A stretch of DNA of 64,000 nt from Aporrectodea caliginosa (lineage: Eukaryota; Annelida; Clitellata; Crassiclitellata; Lumbricidae). A model generated the notes under the pieces. The model had not been told where the DNA came from. It saw only the letters and a list, made by a program, of their open reading frames with translations, and did no database searches. The translations under genes were made by a program, and so were the position numbers. This document shows positions 1 through 11,633 of the stretch, piece by piece; the stretch's first letter is position 1, and every line of letters begins with the position of its first letter. The stretch lies in assembly GCA_020284085.1 (NCBI GenBank), contig JACEVL010001642.1, positions 715,001 through 779,000 of the forward strand, in the 5' to 3' direction.

Positions 1-1311
1 GTTAGTACGAAAAGCAGAGGTGGTTGTGCTGTCGTTCGTATTCTGATCGATTGAACTGCTGTCTAGCTGTTGGGTCAGACAATTTCTTCGCTTTCGAAGT
101 CTCTCTGCGTAGGAGTTCTTACTCCCTCGCTGGGGCTGACAACTGGCTGCACTAAACGCCGACAGATTGCTCGTGCTACCTCCGCCGCCGCCGCCTTTTG
201 AGTGGTTCGACAGTATCGAATGCTTGGCCAGTTTGAATTCAGCAACCTGTGACCAATCGTTACGGTTCCTGCTGGTGCTGTCGTGGATCGCCATAGTTTC
301 GTCTGCCGCTCTATGCGAAAGGTTCGGAACTTCCGTTAAACGCTTTGACTTTGCCTTGGAGGACTCCAGAACACTGGCGTGATAGCTGAGAGAAGTCCCT
401 CCTGACAGCCAAGCAGCCTTCGACAACCGAGGAGACGACGAACATGACGCAGGAGACGAAGGCCTCTCGTATAATCTGCTACCACTGTCATTAATAGAAA
501 TAATATTTTCGTCAGTCTGTTTCGATTGTTTGCCACCGATCTTCGAGGTCGATGTCGCGTTTATCTTCTTCTGTTGTCGTGCAGTGTGTTGTTGTTGTTG
601 TTGTTGTTGTTGATGTTGTGCGATGTTAGTCCTTTGTCGTCTTGCGCAGCCTCCTCCTCCACCTCCACCTCTTCCTCCGTCAGCACGAACCGCCTCTTCA
701 GTTCGGACTGTTTCCTTCAGACACAGTCTGGCGGCACCAGCTTTAATATCACTCTTAATCTGACTGACATCTCTCACTCTCCCTCCTCCTCCTCTTCCTC
801 CTACTCTTCCTCCTCCTCCTTCTTCTCTTGTCGTTATTCTTCCACCACAGCATCTACATTCTCTACAGTCTTGTTTTCGTCCTCTCTCGTTGCTGTTGAC
901 CGTCATTTCTTCCTCCTGGTTCATTCTTCGTTTGCCATGATTTTCTCTGGCTTCCATGTGGAATAGGTCGCCATTGCCATTCGTCGTCCTTCCGTTGTTG
1001 TTCTGGTTCTCATGAGCTTCGTATGTGGCTGTTGACGAGCGCCGCCGTCCACTGCGAATCAGAGCAGGATCCTCATCATCCATCCTTTCGTCGTCACCTT
1101 CGTTACCCGAGGATGACGGTCCGTCAGTGATGAACGTGTGCTTATGCAATATTGGAAAGGCGAGCAGTCGTTCTTTGCTGGAGCGGAAACGAAGGAGCAA
1201 CATCCGGAAGAGGAGGAGGAGGAGACGTCGTTGCATGGGGTCAGTGCATCCTCCTCCTCCTGTCTTCATGCCTTCCTCATCTTCCTCCTCTTCATACACT
1301 TCCACCATCAT
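1..1311 (-). CDS. Large low-complexity coding exon, partial at left edge; protein not recognised
   Basis: The minus strand is open from an in-frame TAG at 1408-1410 to base 1, about 469 codons without a stop, and 437 codons from the first in-frame Met pair (1306-1311; the second ATG has A at -3 and G at +4). An acceptor-like CTGCAG just upstream (about 1316-1321) is an alternative exon start. The protein is hydrophilic and probably disordered. It has an acidic start, a Leu/Arg-rich stretch, a run of eight Gln, several Gly runs, a Cys-rich patch (CRECRCC), Ser/Pro-rich segments and a basic segment near the edge (SYAERLRKRR). The codon-like composition stops sharply at about 1.4 kb. It reads as the first or an internal exon of a gene continuing to the left. 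No domain family is recognised, so no function is proposed. Confidence 0.6.
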   Translation of the reverse strand, partial: MMVEVYEEEEDEEGMKTGGGGCTDPMQRRLLLLLFRMLLLRFRSSKERLLAFPILHKHTFITDGPSSSGNEGDDERMDDEDPALIRSGRRRSSTATYEAHENQNNNGRTTNGNGDLFHMEARENHGKRRMNQEEEMTVNSNERGRKQDCRECRCCGGRITTREEGGGGRVGGRGGGGRVRDVSQIKSDIKAGAARLCLKETVRTEEAVRADGGRGGGGGGGCARRQRTNIAQHQQQQQQQQHTARQQKKINATSTSKIGGKQSKQTDENIISINDSGSRLYERPSSPASCSSSPRLSKAAWLSGGTSLSYHASVLESSKAKSKRLTEVPNLSHRAADETMAIHDSTSRNRNDWSQVAEFKLAKHSILSNHSKGGGGGGSTSNLSAFSAASCQPQRGSKNSYAERLRKRRNCLTQQLDSSSIDQNTNDSTTTSAFRTN

Positions 1312-1411
1312 CAGATTCTGCAGCAGAATCGCCACTCCTCGATCCTCATGGGTTGTGTGCTCTGCTTGCCATTCTCCAGTTCCCTTCAAAACCCTTACCC
1401 TTTTCTTCTAT

Positions 1412-2287
1412 TCTCCAGCGTCTATATCAAACAGAAATAGGTCTAGTAAACACCAGACCTGTATCTGAGTCCAGGATGCCAGGAGTTTGAGTCTTAAATT
1501 GCAAAGTCCGAGTCCATGTTCAAGTCTTCTTTCTTCAATTTTATGTCCGAGTCGAGTCCTTTATCTTCGGTTCCGGATCCCGAGATCTAAAATTAAACAC
1601 TAGCATTCAGTATTTCTGCAAAGTAGGCCTAATTTGTGTGTCCAAGAGGTTTGAATTAAATAACAATTTTATTAGCTCGATAGTCTAATTTCAGCGTATT
1701 GAACTGAATCCCCTTCAACTCAGAGGTTTAAGGCGATTCAACTTGTCCACTGGGACAGTCTTCTCTTCCAGTAGCGACTTCATACATAATATGATTAGAC
1801 TAACTACTGTAAGCGGGACGATCAGGTCACCCGCTCCCATATGCCGAGGCTGAGAAAATTAATATTAAGTTGCTAGCATTTAGGATCCATGGCTACCTCA
1901 CCGGGTTCTCTTAAACAGACTAAGCGAAAAGATAAATTCGATAAATATCAGCATAATACTGTATAAAAACAATCAGATCTGCTGCATTTTACACCAGTGC
2001 ATAAAGATTTTCAGTGTAGACCTAAGTAAGTAAGCAAGTATATCCTTTGTATACGCCTACTTAACAGTTTCTAGCCGCACCTTGGTGTAGGCCTACATAA
2101 CACAGCGCATTAGTTAAGAATTAATCATCCATGTCCTTTAATACAAGAAATGTCTTAATAGCCAAACTGTCTGCAGCGGGTATTATTCTATTGTGGGCTC
2201 GAGGATGCAGTGAATAGATACCGGTAGCGGGTTTGATGGGATCATTACTGATGGCTGAAAAAATGAATAAGAAAATCTACACGTCAT
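1412..2287. other. Noncoding stretch upstream of the left-edge exon
   Basis: AT-rich DNA with no convincing exon or element end. It may hold the promoter or an intron of the left-edge gene, but no core promoter motif stands out. Confidence 0.3.
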
Positions 2288-2450
2288 CAGTGGAGGCGCC
2301 AGGATTTCAGGTTGGGGGGTGCTAAAGCTCCAAGCCCTTCCCTTTTGTCCCCTCCTCCCTGTGATTTGCAGTGATTTCCCACTTATTTGGGGGGGGGGCT
2401 GAGCCGCAGTTAGGGGTGGCTAAGCCCCTATCCCCCTGGCGCCGCCACTG
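2288..2450. mobile_element. hAT-type MITE, family A, copy 1
   Basis: A 163-bp element with terminal inverted repeats (CAGTGGAGGCGCCAGG at the left, the complement of CAGTGGCGGCGCCAGG at the right). It is flanked by 8-bp near-duplications cacgtcat and caagtcat. The 8-bp target site and CAGTGG ends fit the hAT superfamily. A second copy in the opposite orientation lies at 3690-3849. It has no coding capacity. Confidence 0.8.
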
Positions 2451-2464
2451 CAAGTCATCAACTT

Positions 2465-2533
2465 AGGCCTATATATATATATACATATATATAATTATAT
2501 ATATATATATACATGTATATATATACATACATG
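2465..2533. repeat. AT-rich (TA)n microsatellite with ACATG interruptions
   Basis: Alternating TA tracts broken by acatac/acatgt words, visible directly. Confidence 0.8.
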
Positions 2534-2733
2534 TAAAACAGATCACACACCGTCAAGGATCGAGGTATCTTGGACTTAATTATTACTTCTGATGACACTA
2601 GGCCTACTGTACATGAACTTTATGTGCTGCCTCCGACCATCTTCTGACCACTCGCCAATTAATTTCATCCTGCCGACTCTTCATACGATCAGAATGGTAC
2701 GTGGTTGGAAGTCGCTTGACTACATGCAGTACA

Positions 2734-3173
2734 GGGGCCGTCCATAAATGACGTCACGCACCTAGGGGGTCGGAAATTTGTGACGATGTGTGACATGGGG
2801 TGGGGGGTCTGAGAAGTGTGACGTCACACCAGGTCTATGTTATTAAATTTAACAATTAACAACAATTTAATTTTAATAATAACAGCACTAATTTTGAGGA
2901 TTAAATTTTAATTATTTTATTAATTATTTTAATGTATACGGGCACCATTAGTAATATTTTTTAAATTATTTCAATATTTGGTCACCGCTAGATTTTAAAA
3001 TATTCACGCTTTCCGTATTTCTTCCATGAAGGAGCATTTTGCTTCGCCATGGAAATTTGGTTTTAGGGGGTCAGAGCTTTGTGACGTCATTTTCACAGGG
3101 GGTGTTCCTTTTTGTGACGAGGGGAGGGGTTAAAATCGGCCAAAATTTCGTGACGTCATTTATGGACGGCCCC
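2734..3173. mobile_element. Nonautonomous DNA transposon with long terminal inverted repeats
   Basis: A 440-bp element beginning GGGGCCGTCCATAAATGACG and ending in its complement, flanked by a 3-bp direct repeat ACA. The subterminal regions are rich in tgacgtca and in TTTGTGACG words on both sides. It has no coding capacity. A 3-bp target site is not hAT-like, so the superfamily is left open. Confidence 0.75.
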
Positions 3174-3689
3174 ACATGGCTTTCAGCAGAACTATTCAGG
3201 ACTCAAAGATCTCGCTAAAACATTCACACCTTGATGCTCTCTCCATTGTTTACCTCTTCAACCGCTACTCTGTTACTATGACTCAACTACTCAACCAAAT
3301 GCTACCACTACGGAAAGTCCGCACCCGGCATAGACCGCTTGCGTTATGGTTTGATGGCGAGTGCCGTAGACTTCGTCGACACACTCGTTATTCTGAAAGA
3401 CGATATCGGTGATCTAGTGACCCTGCTGATCGCTGTGAGTGGGTGGCCCAACTTCGATCGCTACACCGCTTATATCGTCATAAAGAGGCAGAAGAGGAAA
3501 GACTCGTCACGCAGCATAAGGACAACCCTAAACGTCTCTAGTCCTCAATCTCCGGCCTACTGGGACAGGGCAAGCGCTCGCCTGGTCCTTCTGTTTTCTC
3601 TGCAGACGATTTCCTCCAAATGATGACACAGAAGACTGACAACCTTCGAGAGAAGACAGCTGATGCGCCTCCTTCGCAGTATTCACACT

Positions 3690-3849
3690 CAGTGGCGGCG
3701 CCAGGGGGGATAAGGGGGGCTTAGCCCTCCTAACTGCGGCTCAGCCCCCCAAAAAAGTGGGAAATCACTGCAAATCACAGGAAGGAGGGGACAAAAGGGA
3801 AGGGCTTGAAGCTTTAGCCCCCAAACCTGAAATCCTGGCGCCTCCACTG
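3690..3849. mobile_element. hAT-type MITE, family A, copy 2, inserted in a LINE relic
   Basis: A 160-bp element with CAGTGG(C/A)GGCGCCAGG ends, inverted relative to the copy at 2288-2450, flanked by ttcacact and ttcacaca. LINE coding similarity stops at its left end and resumes after its right end, which dates it after the LINE. Confidence 0.8.
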
Positions 3850-4345
3850 TTCACACATGGATAACAGTTTTGGAGGTTTCCGCCCAATTCTTGAAACGGA
3901 ACTTCGTCAAATAATTGGATCTTCAAACAAAAAATCGTGAGAACTTGACCCTCTCCCCCATTTGTCATGATTAACATTTTAGATGATTTAGCTCCTTTTC
4001 TGGTTTATGTATTTAACAGGTCACTCACTGCAGGTTATCTTTCTGCCTCCCAAAAGCGGGCCATCGTTTTCCAGACTCTGAAGAAACAAAATCTAGATCA
4101 AAATGCCTGTCAAAATTACCGGCCCATTTCCAATCTTTCGTTCCTCTCGATGACCCTTGAGAGACTATAGTTTCACTTCAGCTTCTTCCCTACTTTGAGC
4201 AAGCTGAGCTTCTGCCGACAGCCCAATCTGGATTCAGGGGTCATCATTCCACATAAACGGCTCTCTTATCCCTTCTGTCACAATAATAGTTTTGAGCTTT
4301 TGTTGACATTATGACCTGTTATAATATATAATGATATTATATGGT

Positions 4346-4377
4346 ATAGTGATATATATATATATATATATGGTATA

Positions 4378-4413
<36 letters not shown>
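4346..4413. repeat. (AT)n microsatellite with a duplicated tggtatagtg unit
   Basis: Two AT runs, each preceded by tggtatagtgatat, suggesting local slippage duplication. Confidence 0.8.
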
Positions 4414-4414
<1 letters not shown>

Positions 4415-5023
4415 ACGCTTTTTCATGTCTCTACTTTTGATATGGTGGATCACGAGATTCTGCTTCAGCAAGTGCAGTTATTCTGTGGCCTTTCTGATAT
4501 TCCCTTCTTTGGTTCAAATCCTACCTCACTAACCGCACGCAGATGGTTGTCCTTGGAGACTTGAGGACTGAGTGGTTTTGGGTTAAATTTGGCATCCCCA
4601 GGGCTCGGTAGCCCTGTGCACATGTTTTGAAAATACAAGCGAGACGGCTCTTTACAAGAGAGTGTAACGGATGGGTCCGAGTACCGAATGGCCATCTTTA
4701 TGCAGATGATGCCCAGGCTTTCGTATCTTAACTAACCTTAACTAATTTAAACTAAATATCGAAAGTAAAAGGAATGAGTGGGAAGTACAGTTAAACACAT
4801 GGAAATAAAAGATTAAAACAATGAAACAATAAGGCAATGAATTGATATGTAGGCCTACTGGTTACATGGGGTCCAAAAGGGATCATGGATCCCGCTAAAT
4901 TACAGCCAGTCGATACTTAGATTGGAATAAACAAACAAAAACATAAGAAGAGACCATTAAACGACATTAACAAAACAATATAGGCTACAATCTTAACTAA
5001 AATAGCAGTACAGACAAATACAA

Positions 5024-5780
5024 CTAAGTTAAGTCAATTAATTCATTAACTAGGAGGGAGCGTAGCTTTTTTTTGAATATCAAGAGATTAGGTGAAGAAC
5101 GAATAGCTAGAGGGATATTATTCCACACCAAGGTACCAGTAAATTTGATAGAGAATAAACGAGTATTAGTGTGAGCATAGTCACGACGATAGGAATTCGA
5201 ACCTCTCGTGTTGTAAGAATGGATGTTGGAAGTACGACAAAAGAAGCCTTTGAATACCAGTGGTAACAAGTCATGATCATAGCGATACATAAATTCCCCG
5301 ATTTGAGCGATCCTGATCAGTTCGACCCTTAATAATCCAAACTCAGAAAATAGTTGCTTAGTGTGAGAACCATATGGAACACCTGCTAAGAAACGGACAG
5401 CACGTTTTTGCAGTATAGTTAAGCTATGGAGCCGAGATTTATAAGTTGAGGCCCATACTATATTGCAGTAAGAAAGGTAGGGGTAAATGAGTGAGTAGTA
5501 TAGAGTAGTACGAGTGTAAGATGGTAGCAGATAAGAAATACGAGATAAAATTCCAATATTCTTAGCAATTTTTGATGAAATATTTCTTATATGCTCATTC
5601 CATGTTAAGTTTTGGTCTACATAAACACCCAAGAATTTAGTTGATTCAACTTGAGTAATAGGAACACCGTCAATGTACAGATTAGGGCAATCAGAGGGAT
5701 AGCTTTTTCGATGAGATTTGAAGAGAATGTAGTTTGTTTTATCAATATTGAGTGTTAGCTTATTAGCACATGGAGTAACT
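5024..5780 (-). pseudogene. LINE reverse transcriptase C-terminal fragment
   Basis: A 202-codon open frame (5024-5632) continues upstream to about 5780. It carries the post-palm RT thumb and C-terminal region typical of CR1/Jockey-like LINEs: KFLGVYVDQNLTWNEHI, PYLSYCNIVWAST and a LQKRAVRFLAG motif, followed by SFKKKLRSLL-like sequence. The RT catalytic motifs are absent because the copy is 5'-truncated. The 4740-5020 stretch may be its 3' untranslated end. It is the best-preserved LINE frame in the left third, but not a host gene. Confidence 0.8.
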
Positions 5781-5832
5781 TAACTCTAACGCTGTATGAA
5801 CTCATATAGCTCATTTAATTCATTCATTCATT

Positions 5833-6728
5833 CCGGAAATTTATATAGCGCCTTTTCAAGAAGCCTACTCAGACGCGCTCCCAGTCCAGCCACGGCCAAA
5901 GAGAAAGGACCTTAGCAATATTATTGGTAGCAATTATTCCGGGGCAGTAAGCGTAACGCTAGCGGGAGCCCATTCCAAGTGGAGGGGCCAACAACCGGGA
6001 TAGTTGGCTTGGTGGTCGAAGACAGCTGGCTGGTGTTGACCTAGACCTGTTGGCCGAGACCTTCCCCAATATTGCTTTCTCTCTTACTGATCGTGACCTC
6101 GGGATGACACTTGATCAAGAAGTCTTTCGCAGCACAGTTCAAGACGCTGTCTGACCGAGGAGCGGACCCGAGGGACCAATAGCTCCCACTTAGCCGAAGA
6201 GCGCAGAGCTCGACGGGAGGCTCAGTCGGAAACCGGGCGACAGAGCAGATAAGCAGGACGGAGCAATACCAGTAAGACAACGCCAGACAAGTGCTGCTAT
6301 CCTATAGGAGATGCGTTGCGAGGCAGGAAGCCAGTGCAATATATAACGCATGTAGGCAGAAACTGGAGCATATTTAGGTATTATGACCAATAGGCCGAGC
6401 AGCAGAACGAAGGACCCGGTCAAGACGCCCTAATAATTAAGCCAGATGGGTGACCAGCAGAAATCGAGCAACAAAGATCAATTCTGCTGGTAACGAAGGC
6501 GTGGATAAGTACCACAGCAGCATCATGGGAGAGGGACCGCAGGACAACACGCAACTGACGGAGCTGGTAGTAACATCTTCGTGTGACCACGTTGACGTTC
6601 TGCGAAAGACTTCTTGAGGTCACGAACAGTAAGAGAGAAAGCAATATGGGGGAAGGTCTTGGCCAACAGGTCTAGGTCAACACCAGCCAGCTGTCTTCGA
6701 CCACCAACTGGCACCAAGCCAAATGAAC
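5833..6728 (-). mobile_element. L2-like LINE 3' fragment with inverted 120-bp arms
   Basis: Minus-strand fragments carry the RT C-terminal module (LRQLRVVLRSLSHDAAVVLIHAFVTSRID at 6490-6580, then HWLPASQRISYRIAALVWRC near 6310). The 3' end has the GCGCTATATAAATTTCC word (about 5837-5856). About 120 bp at 6008-6128 is repeated in inverted orientation at 6600-6720, so the copy has partly folded back on itself. Confidence 0.7.
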
Positions 6729-6805
6729 TGGGTTTTGGATAGCCGATTTATTTAAAAATTAAAATGATATAATTATTCGTAATGATTTGCTTAAAATGAT
6801 ATATT

Positions 6806-7625
6806 CGTATATTTTTTTTTTCTTTATTAAACGCAAGCAAACGCTCGGCGCTTTACATACAAAGTTAAAACTAACTGCTGTAAAAGTTATATAAATAAAG
6901 AGAACAGCATATTATGAAGACGTACTCAGAATGATGACCAGTTGAGGCAGCGAAGGTATAAGCAGAAGAGTTCACGGGGTCAAAACGACGACATTCGGAT
7001 CCGAAAAACGAAAGTCATGGAATTAAGACGAAGAAGAGTCGCAAGACTTCTATAATTAATCCGTCTGCAACGATGTTGTTAAGCGATGACGACGACGACC
7101 AAAGACATTGCATCGATCAAGACGATCAGGTATCGACGTCATTGTACGCAATCAATTCGATTGTTAAAAGAATGTCTGATAACGACAGGCACAAATATGA
7201 CCAGATTCCTATGAGCACTCTAAGGCTTGTTATGCGAAAGTTGCCTAAGACTAAGGATGGCTTTTTGGCACTCAGGCGAAAGTCCACAGGCTACAGCTTA
7301 AGGTTAAAGTAGTATTGTTGTAATATTGCACGAGGAAGACCAAAAATGAATTCGATGGACAATATTAAAACATGGACTGAACTCTCATTGGCGAAATTGA
7401 TAAGGAAGGTTGAGAACAGACAGCAATGGAGAAAGATTGTACATGACGCGTCCAACCCTCGTTTCAAGGATGGCCGAGGACAGGACAGGACAGTATATTG
7501 TTTTATTACAACAGTAGGACTCTGCATAGAACTTCATTTTGATTAGGCCTAGTGACTGCTCCTACCAGATTCCTTAAACATCAAACTTTGTAAAGCGCCG
7601 AGCGTTTGCTTTAAGCGCCTGCGCT
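6806..7625. mobile_element. LINE/SINE 3' ends facing each other
   Basis: The word gtaaagcgccgagcgtttgct occurs at about 7590 on the plus strand and, complemented, at about 6835-6856. It is the 3' end of a retroelement family ending in TTTAATAAAG. Between them, 7335-7480 on the plus strand reads DNIKTWTELSLAKLIRKVE, the C-terminal tail of RTE-like LINE proteins. A 79-codon frame at 7073-7312 is acidic at its start and unidentified. Confidence 0.55.
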
Positions 7626-7848
7626 TAACGAAGAACACACTTACTTATTTATCAACGAATGTCCAAACAAACGTCATCCTCCTATGATGGCTGTCACCCA
7701 TGGTAACGATTTAATAATTAATATCGTATATAACGACGTCATCACACATGTTTATTATAATTAGTATTTTTAATGGAATATTTGGCGCTGTCGACCACGG
7801 GCAAGTCACACACAGGCCTACTGTTTCTGATTTTCTTGATTACGCTGC

Positions 7849-8150
<302 letters not shown>

Positions 8151-8989
8151 ACAGAGGGAGAGGCGGGGAAAGGAGACAGATAGAAGCTGCCGATTAATGT
8201 GTTAACATTTGACAGAGTAGATCGTACCGTTACTAGCGTACACAACTCGGAACTCAGAGACTGCACGTCATACGGGACCTTGACGTGGGCCTACTCTTCG
8301 ATGATGGTTGATCCAAGTCAGCTCTTTCTTAGGACATACTTTAATCCTTTGCTCCAGATGAGGCTCGTTCGGCGAAATTTGCGACCCTTGCTGATTGCAT
8401 CAACCTAAGGCGTTTGGAGTCTTTGGACCATTGCAGTGCAGTTATTGCCAAGATTTCGAATACGCCGCCCAGATGGATGCAAATTTTCCAAAAGTTGGAA
8501 CCTCGCAAATGAATTGCAACAGATCTAAAAGTGAGGTCTTTAAGATCATATGACGAAAATGTTTCTTCAGCTGTTTGGGGCTGAATGGTTCGAAATTTCA
8601 ATACGCCAGAAAGCGTGGTGTACATGTATCATGCAGTAGCGCGGGACTATCAGATCTCCACACCAGATACAGTTTTGTCGACCCGACCGGCTTGAATTAA
8701 CAGGAATAAAAAGCTCTAGAGTCTAGAGCATTTTTAATTTAATTATCTTCTCAGCCTGGAGCCAAAATCAGTGTCCATCGCATTAATCTATACATGTAGA
8801 CTACATACAGTTTGAAATATGCGAAAATTTGTGCCAGGCTCATTGACCATAGCCTGGCGGCGCAACTGCGGACAAACAGAAGCTGGTCGACAAATTCGAA
8901 GCTTCGGCAGGACTGCAAAGACTGGATTACAATAGTTGATGCGCGTCATTATGAAGGAATGGGAGAGGAAGGGAGACATAATGGGCGCG

Positions 8990-9235
8990 GTGGTGTAGGG
9001 GTATGTTCGGTGCATTGCAGCCGGAGGGTTGCGGGTTCGAATCCACCTCAAGGAGGTATGTTTCGTGCCTTGCAGCCGGAGGGTTGCGGGTTCGAATCTA
9101 CCTCAAGCCACCACCCTGGGCAAGTCCTTCACTCGCAATTGCTCATGCGCTTCGGCGTGAAACTCCGATTCAGTGTCCGCGCTGTTGTCGGGAGCGCCTC
9201 TGAGTAGAAATCTGAAATGAAATGAATGAATAATG
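8990..9235 (+). mobile_element. tRNA-derived SINE with duplicated B box
   Basis: A pol III A box (tggtgtaggggta, 8991-9003) is followed by a B box (gggttcgaatcc, 9033-9044) and a second B box 55 bp downstream (9088-9099) inside a tandem duplication. The body ends in an AT-rich gaaatgaatgaat tail. It does not fold as a complete tRNA. Confidence 0.65.
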
Positions 9236-9344
9236 GATTATCTCACACCGAGACATGCAAATAAGTCGAATGACACTGATCTGGTGGCACAGTTCGTAAA
9301 AGACCTGCAGGGAGGGTAGATGTTCTCATCATTGAGACAAGGAC

Positions 9345-9875
9345 ATGCAACGCTCTAACGTCCCATATTTCCAATCTTTCCTTTCTATCTAAGTTAACTG
9401 AACGAATCATACTAGCCCTGCGGAAACGTCAAGGAGATTTCCATTCAAAACAGTTCAAGAATTCCTACCCTGAATCATCTGTTCCTCCACCTTCTAATTC
9501 TTCTTGACCTAAACAACACCTGCCTTCAATAGCAGCTCCTCTGCCCGTCTCTCTCAACTCCCTGGCAACCGGACTTGGATACTCTCTGGACAACCCCTCG
9601 GACGTTATGCAGTGCTCGTGAATAAGCTGGTGCACTGAGTTTAGCTTTCAAGTGGCGCTTTAGATATTGGAGTTAACGATTATGACTCATTCAGGAGCAT
9701 GTCAATGTCCCGGATGATGTGTAGTGGTCTCCGGAATGAATGCAATGCTGTCAGCTCTTTGTGCGTGGATTCAAACGTAGCCAGTACGTGGACATGTGAC
9801 CATCTTGGCATTACTTTTCATCGACATCTCTCCTTCTCTAACCACATCTCCAACGTCTCTCACTCTCCTGCTTCA
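9345..9875 (+). mobile_element. CR1/L2-like LINE fragments
   Basis: PISNLSFLSKLTERI at about 9360-9405 and LGITFHRHLSFSNHISNV at about 9808-9861 are two separate blocks of the same LINE RT region, now out of frame with each other. Confidence 0.65.
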
Positions 9876-9884
9876 TGCCCATCT

Positions 9885-10390
9885 GTGAGCAGAAAACAGC
9901 AAAATGAGCAGAAGAGCACCGTGAGCAAAATGAGCAGAATAGAGCCTGTGAGCACAAGAAAGCAGTGAGCAAAAAAGAGCCCATTGAGCAGAAGAGAGCC
10001 CACGAGCACAAAAATGCAGTGAGCAGAAGAGTCCAGTAAGCAGAAGAGAGCCCAGTGAACAGAAGAGAGCACAGTGAGCAGAAGAGAGCAGCACAGTGGA
10101 CAGAAGACAGCACAGGGAGCAGAAGAGAGTACAGTGAGCAGAAAAGAGCACTGTGGAGCAGACGAGAGTCCAGTGAGCAGAAGAGAGCATAGTGAGCAGA
10201 AAAGAACCCCGTGAGCAGAAGAGAGCACAGTGGAGCAGAAGACAGCACAGTGAGTACAAGAGAGCAGTGAGCAGAAGACAGCACAGTGAGCAGAGGAGAG
10301 CACACAGGAGCAGAAGACAGCACAGCGAGCAGAAGAGAGCACAGTGAGCAGAAGCGAGCACAGTGAGCCTAAAAGAGCACATTTAGCAAA
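9885..10390. repeat. Degenerate minisatellite, unit about 15-19 bp (gagcagaagagagcacagt)
   Basis: About 30 imperfect units of gagcagaagagagcacagt and shortened variants. The minus strand is stop-free in all three frames for about 160 codons (Cys/Leu/Ser-rich), a by-product of the repeat. Confidence 0.9.
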
Positions 10391-11633
10391 AAAAATTACC
10401 GTCTTGGGACGGACAAACAGCTAGCAATAAAAATTTTTACCGATTTTATTCCAAGGATCAAATTTGCATCAACCATGGGTGCCTACCAAACTAGGGTTTA
10501 AATTATTAGGCTGACCAGAATTAATATTTATAAAACCAAATTTAACAACAGCAAATGGCATAGCCAGGCAGAATCCCAGCTGCCAACATAATCACTTATT
10601 GGGGGATATAAGTAATAACAACTTTAAATTTTTTAAAAAGTAATTAACAAAGAAAACCTGCTTGGTGAAACATTATTGTAATAATATTATAGTTTTCATA
10701 ACCTGTGACAAACACTTTTCATAATGTCTGTGACACTTGAAAGACAAAATATAATAGCCATGCTGGCCATGCTGATTAATAGAAGATAGTCCAAGAAGTT
10801 AAGTTATCAGTGCATGATAATTGCAAAGTCTAAAACCGGGATATATTAAATCCTAATCAACAGTTGCCAGGAAATTGGGACAGTATCTGAAAAACGGAGG
10901 AAAATTTAAGAAAAACTGGGACATCTGGTTAGTCTAGTTTAAATATGATAACAATAAAATGATTATGAGGACAGTGAAGATAGCACTGGTGAAATAGTAT
11001 CTAGGGTTTTAATTTGCAGATTATGATGACCTTGGGAACCACAGCATTATGGCAGTTTAATTACTTATGACAGACTCAATTAATTCAATACAAAAACGGA
11101 TAATTTAAATATTCAAAGGCCTTCAGACGAGTTTATATTCACAAAGCATCAGCTTCATACTGAGCAGAGAAGCTGATTTCTTGACCAACAAGTGGTAATA
11201 TTATATTAATTATTTAGCATTAGAATCTCCCAGCGTGCATAAAAAGCAACATGATTATACTTGACACAGCACAACACACATGACTAAAGCTAACCTCAAT
11301 ATCTGAGATTCAGTAGTAGAAAAATACGACAAAGACAACGATGAAAAGTGACGGTTAGCCAGAGCCAGAGGTTTCTGCCCTGTCTGCCTTCTAGCCCCTC
11401 ATACTTTAATTGCCCAAGCATTTCATTAACCAGTGAAGCACACAGCTACTAATTAGCTTTCCTTCTTCTATCTTGGCCCTGGAACCGCCGCCGCCACTGA
11501 CAACATGGATAAGAGCAACAGCTGAACTATAAATAAGACAAGAAACAGATCATCTCAAAATACAGACAAAAGGAACAGTGACAAAGTCTGCAATGTGTCA
11601 CAACCTGTGTCCATTTCTGTCTATGTCACCTCA
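10391..11633. other. 3' flank of the SIAE-like gene
   Basis: AT-rich DNA with no recognisable exon. The 3' untranslated region of the minus-strand SIAE-like gene should start here. An ATTAAA-like poly(A) word (minus strand, near 11,405) is a weak candidate. Confidence 0.3.

Larger units (their letters stand above)
3176..4730 (+). mobile_element. CR1/L2-like LINE relic (endonuclease-RT linker and RT)
   Basis: Broken frames keep the family order. First comes the linker with RHRPLALWFDGECR (about 3330-3380), then the stretch before the palm. Next are YVFNRSL, SQKRAIVF and NYRPISNLSFLS (about 4000-4150), and then the AFDTVDHEILL-like segment (4430-4480) and remnants of the PQGSVLGP region near 4590. 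Frameshifts, stops, a hAT MITE (3690-3849) and an AT microsatellite (about 4340-4413) interrupt it. Clearly inactive. Confidence 0.8.

Noticed and set aside
526..1490. Plus-strand open frames of 100-147 codons (Ser/Leu-rich)
   Set aside because: They are antisense shadows of the longer minus-strand exon at 1-1311, produced by its triplet-rich codons.
5024..5632. 202-codon frame as a host gene
   Set aside because: It is the C-terminal region of a LINE reverse transcriptase, 5'-truncated.
8991..9044. A functional tRNA gene
   Set aside because: A and B boxes are present, but no complete cloverleaf or acceptor stem forms, and the B box is duplicated; SINE fits better.
9838..10382. Three overlapping 160-169 codon minus-strand frames
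   Set aside because: All three frames are open because the minisatellite unit lacks stops; composition is repetitive Cys/Leu/Ser.
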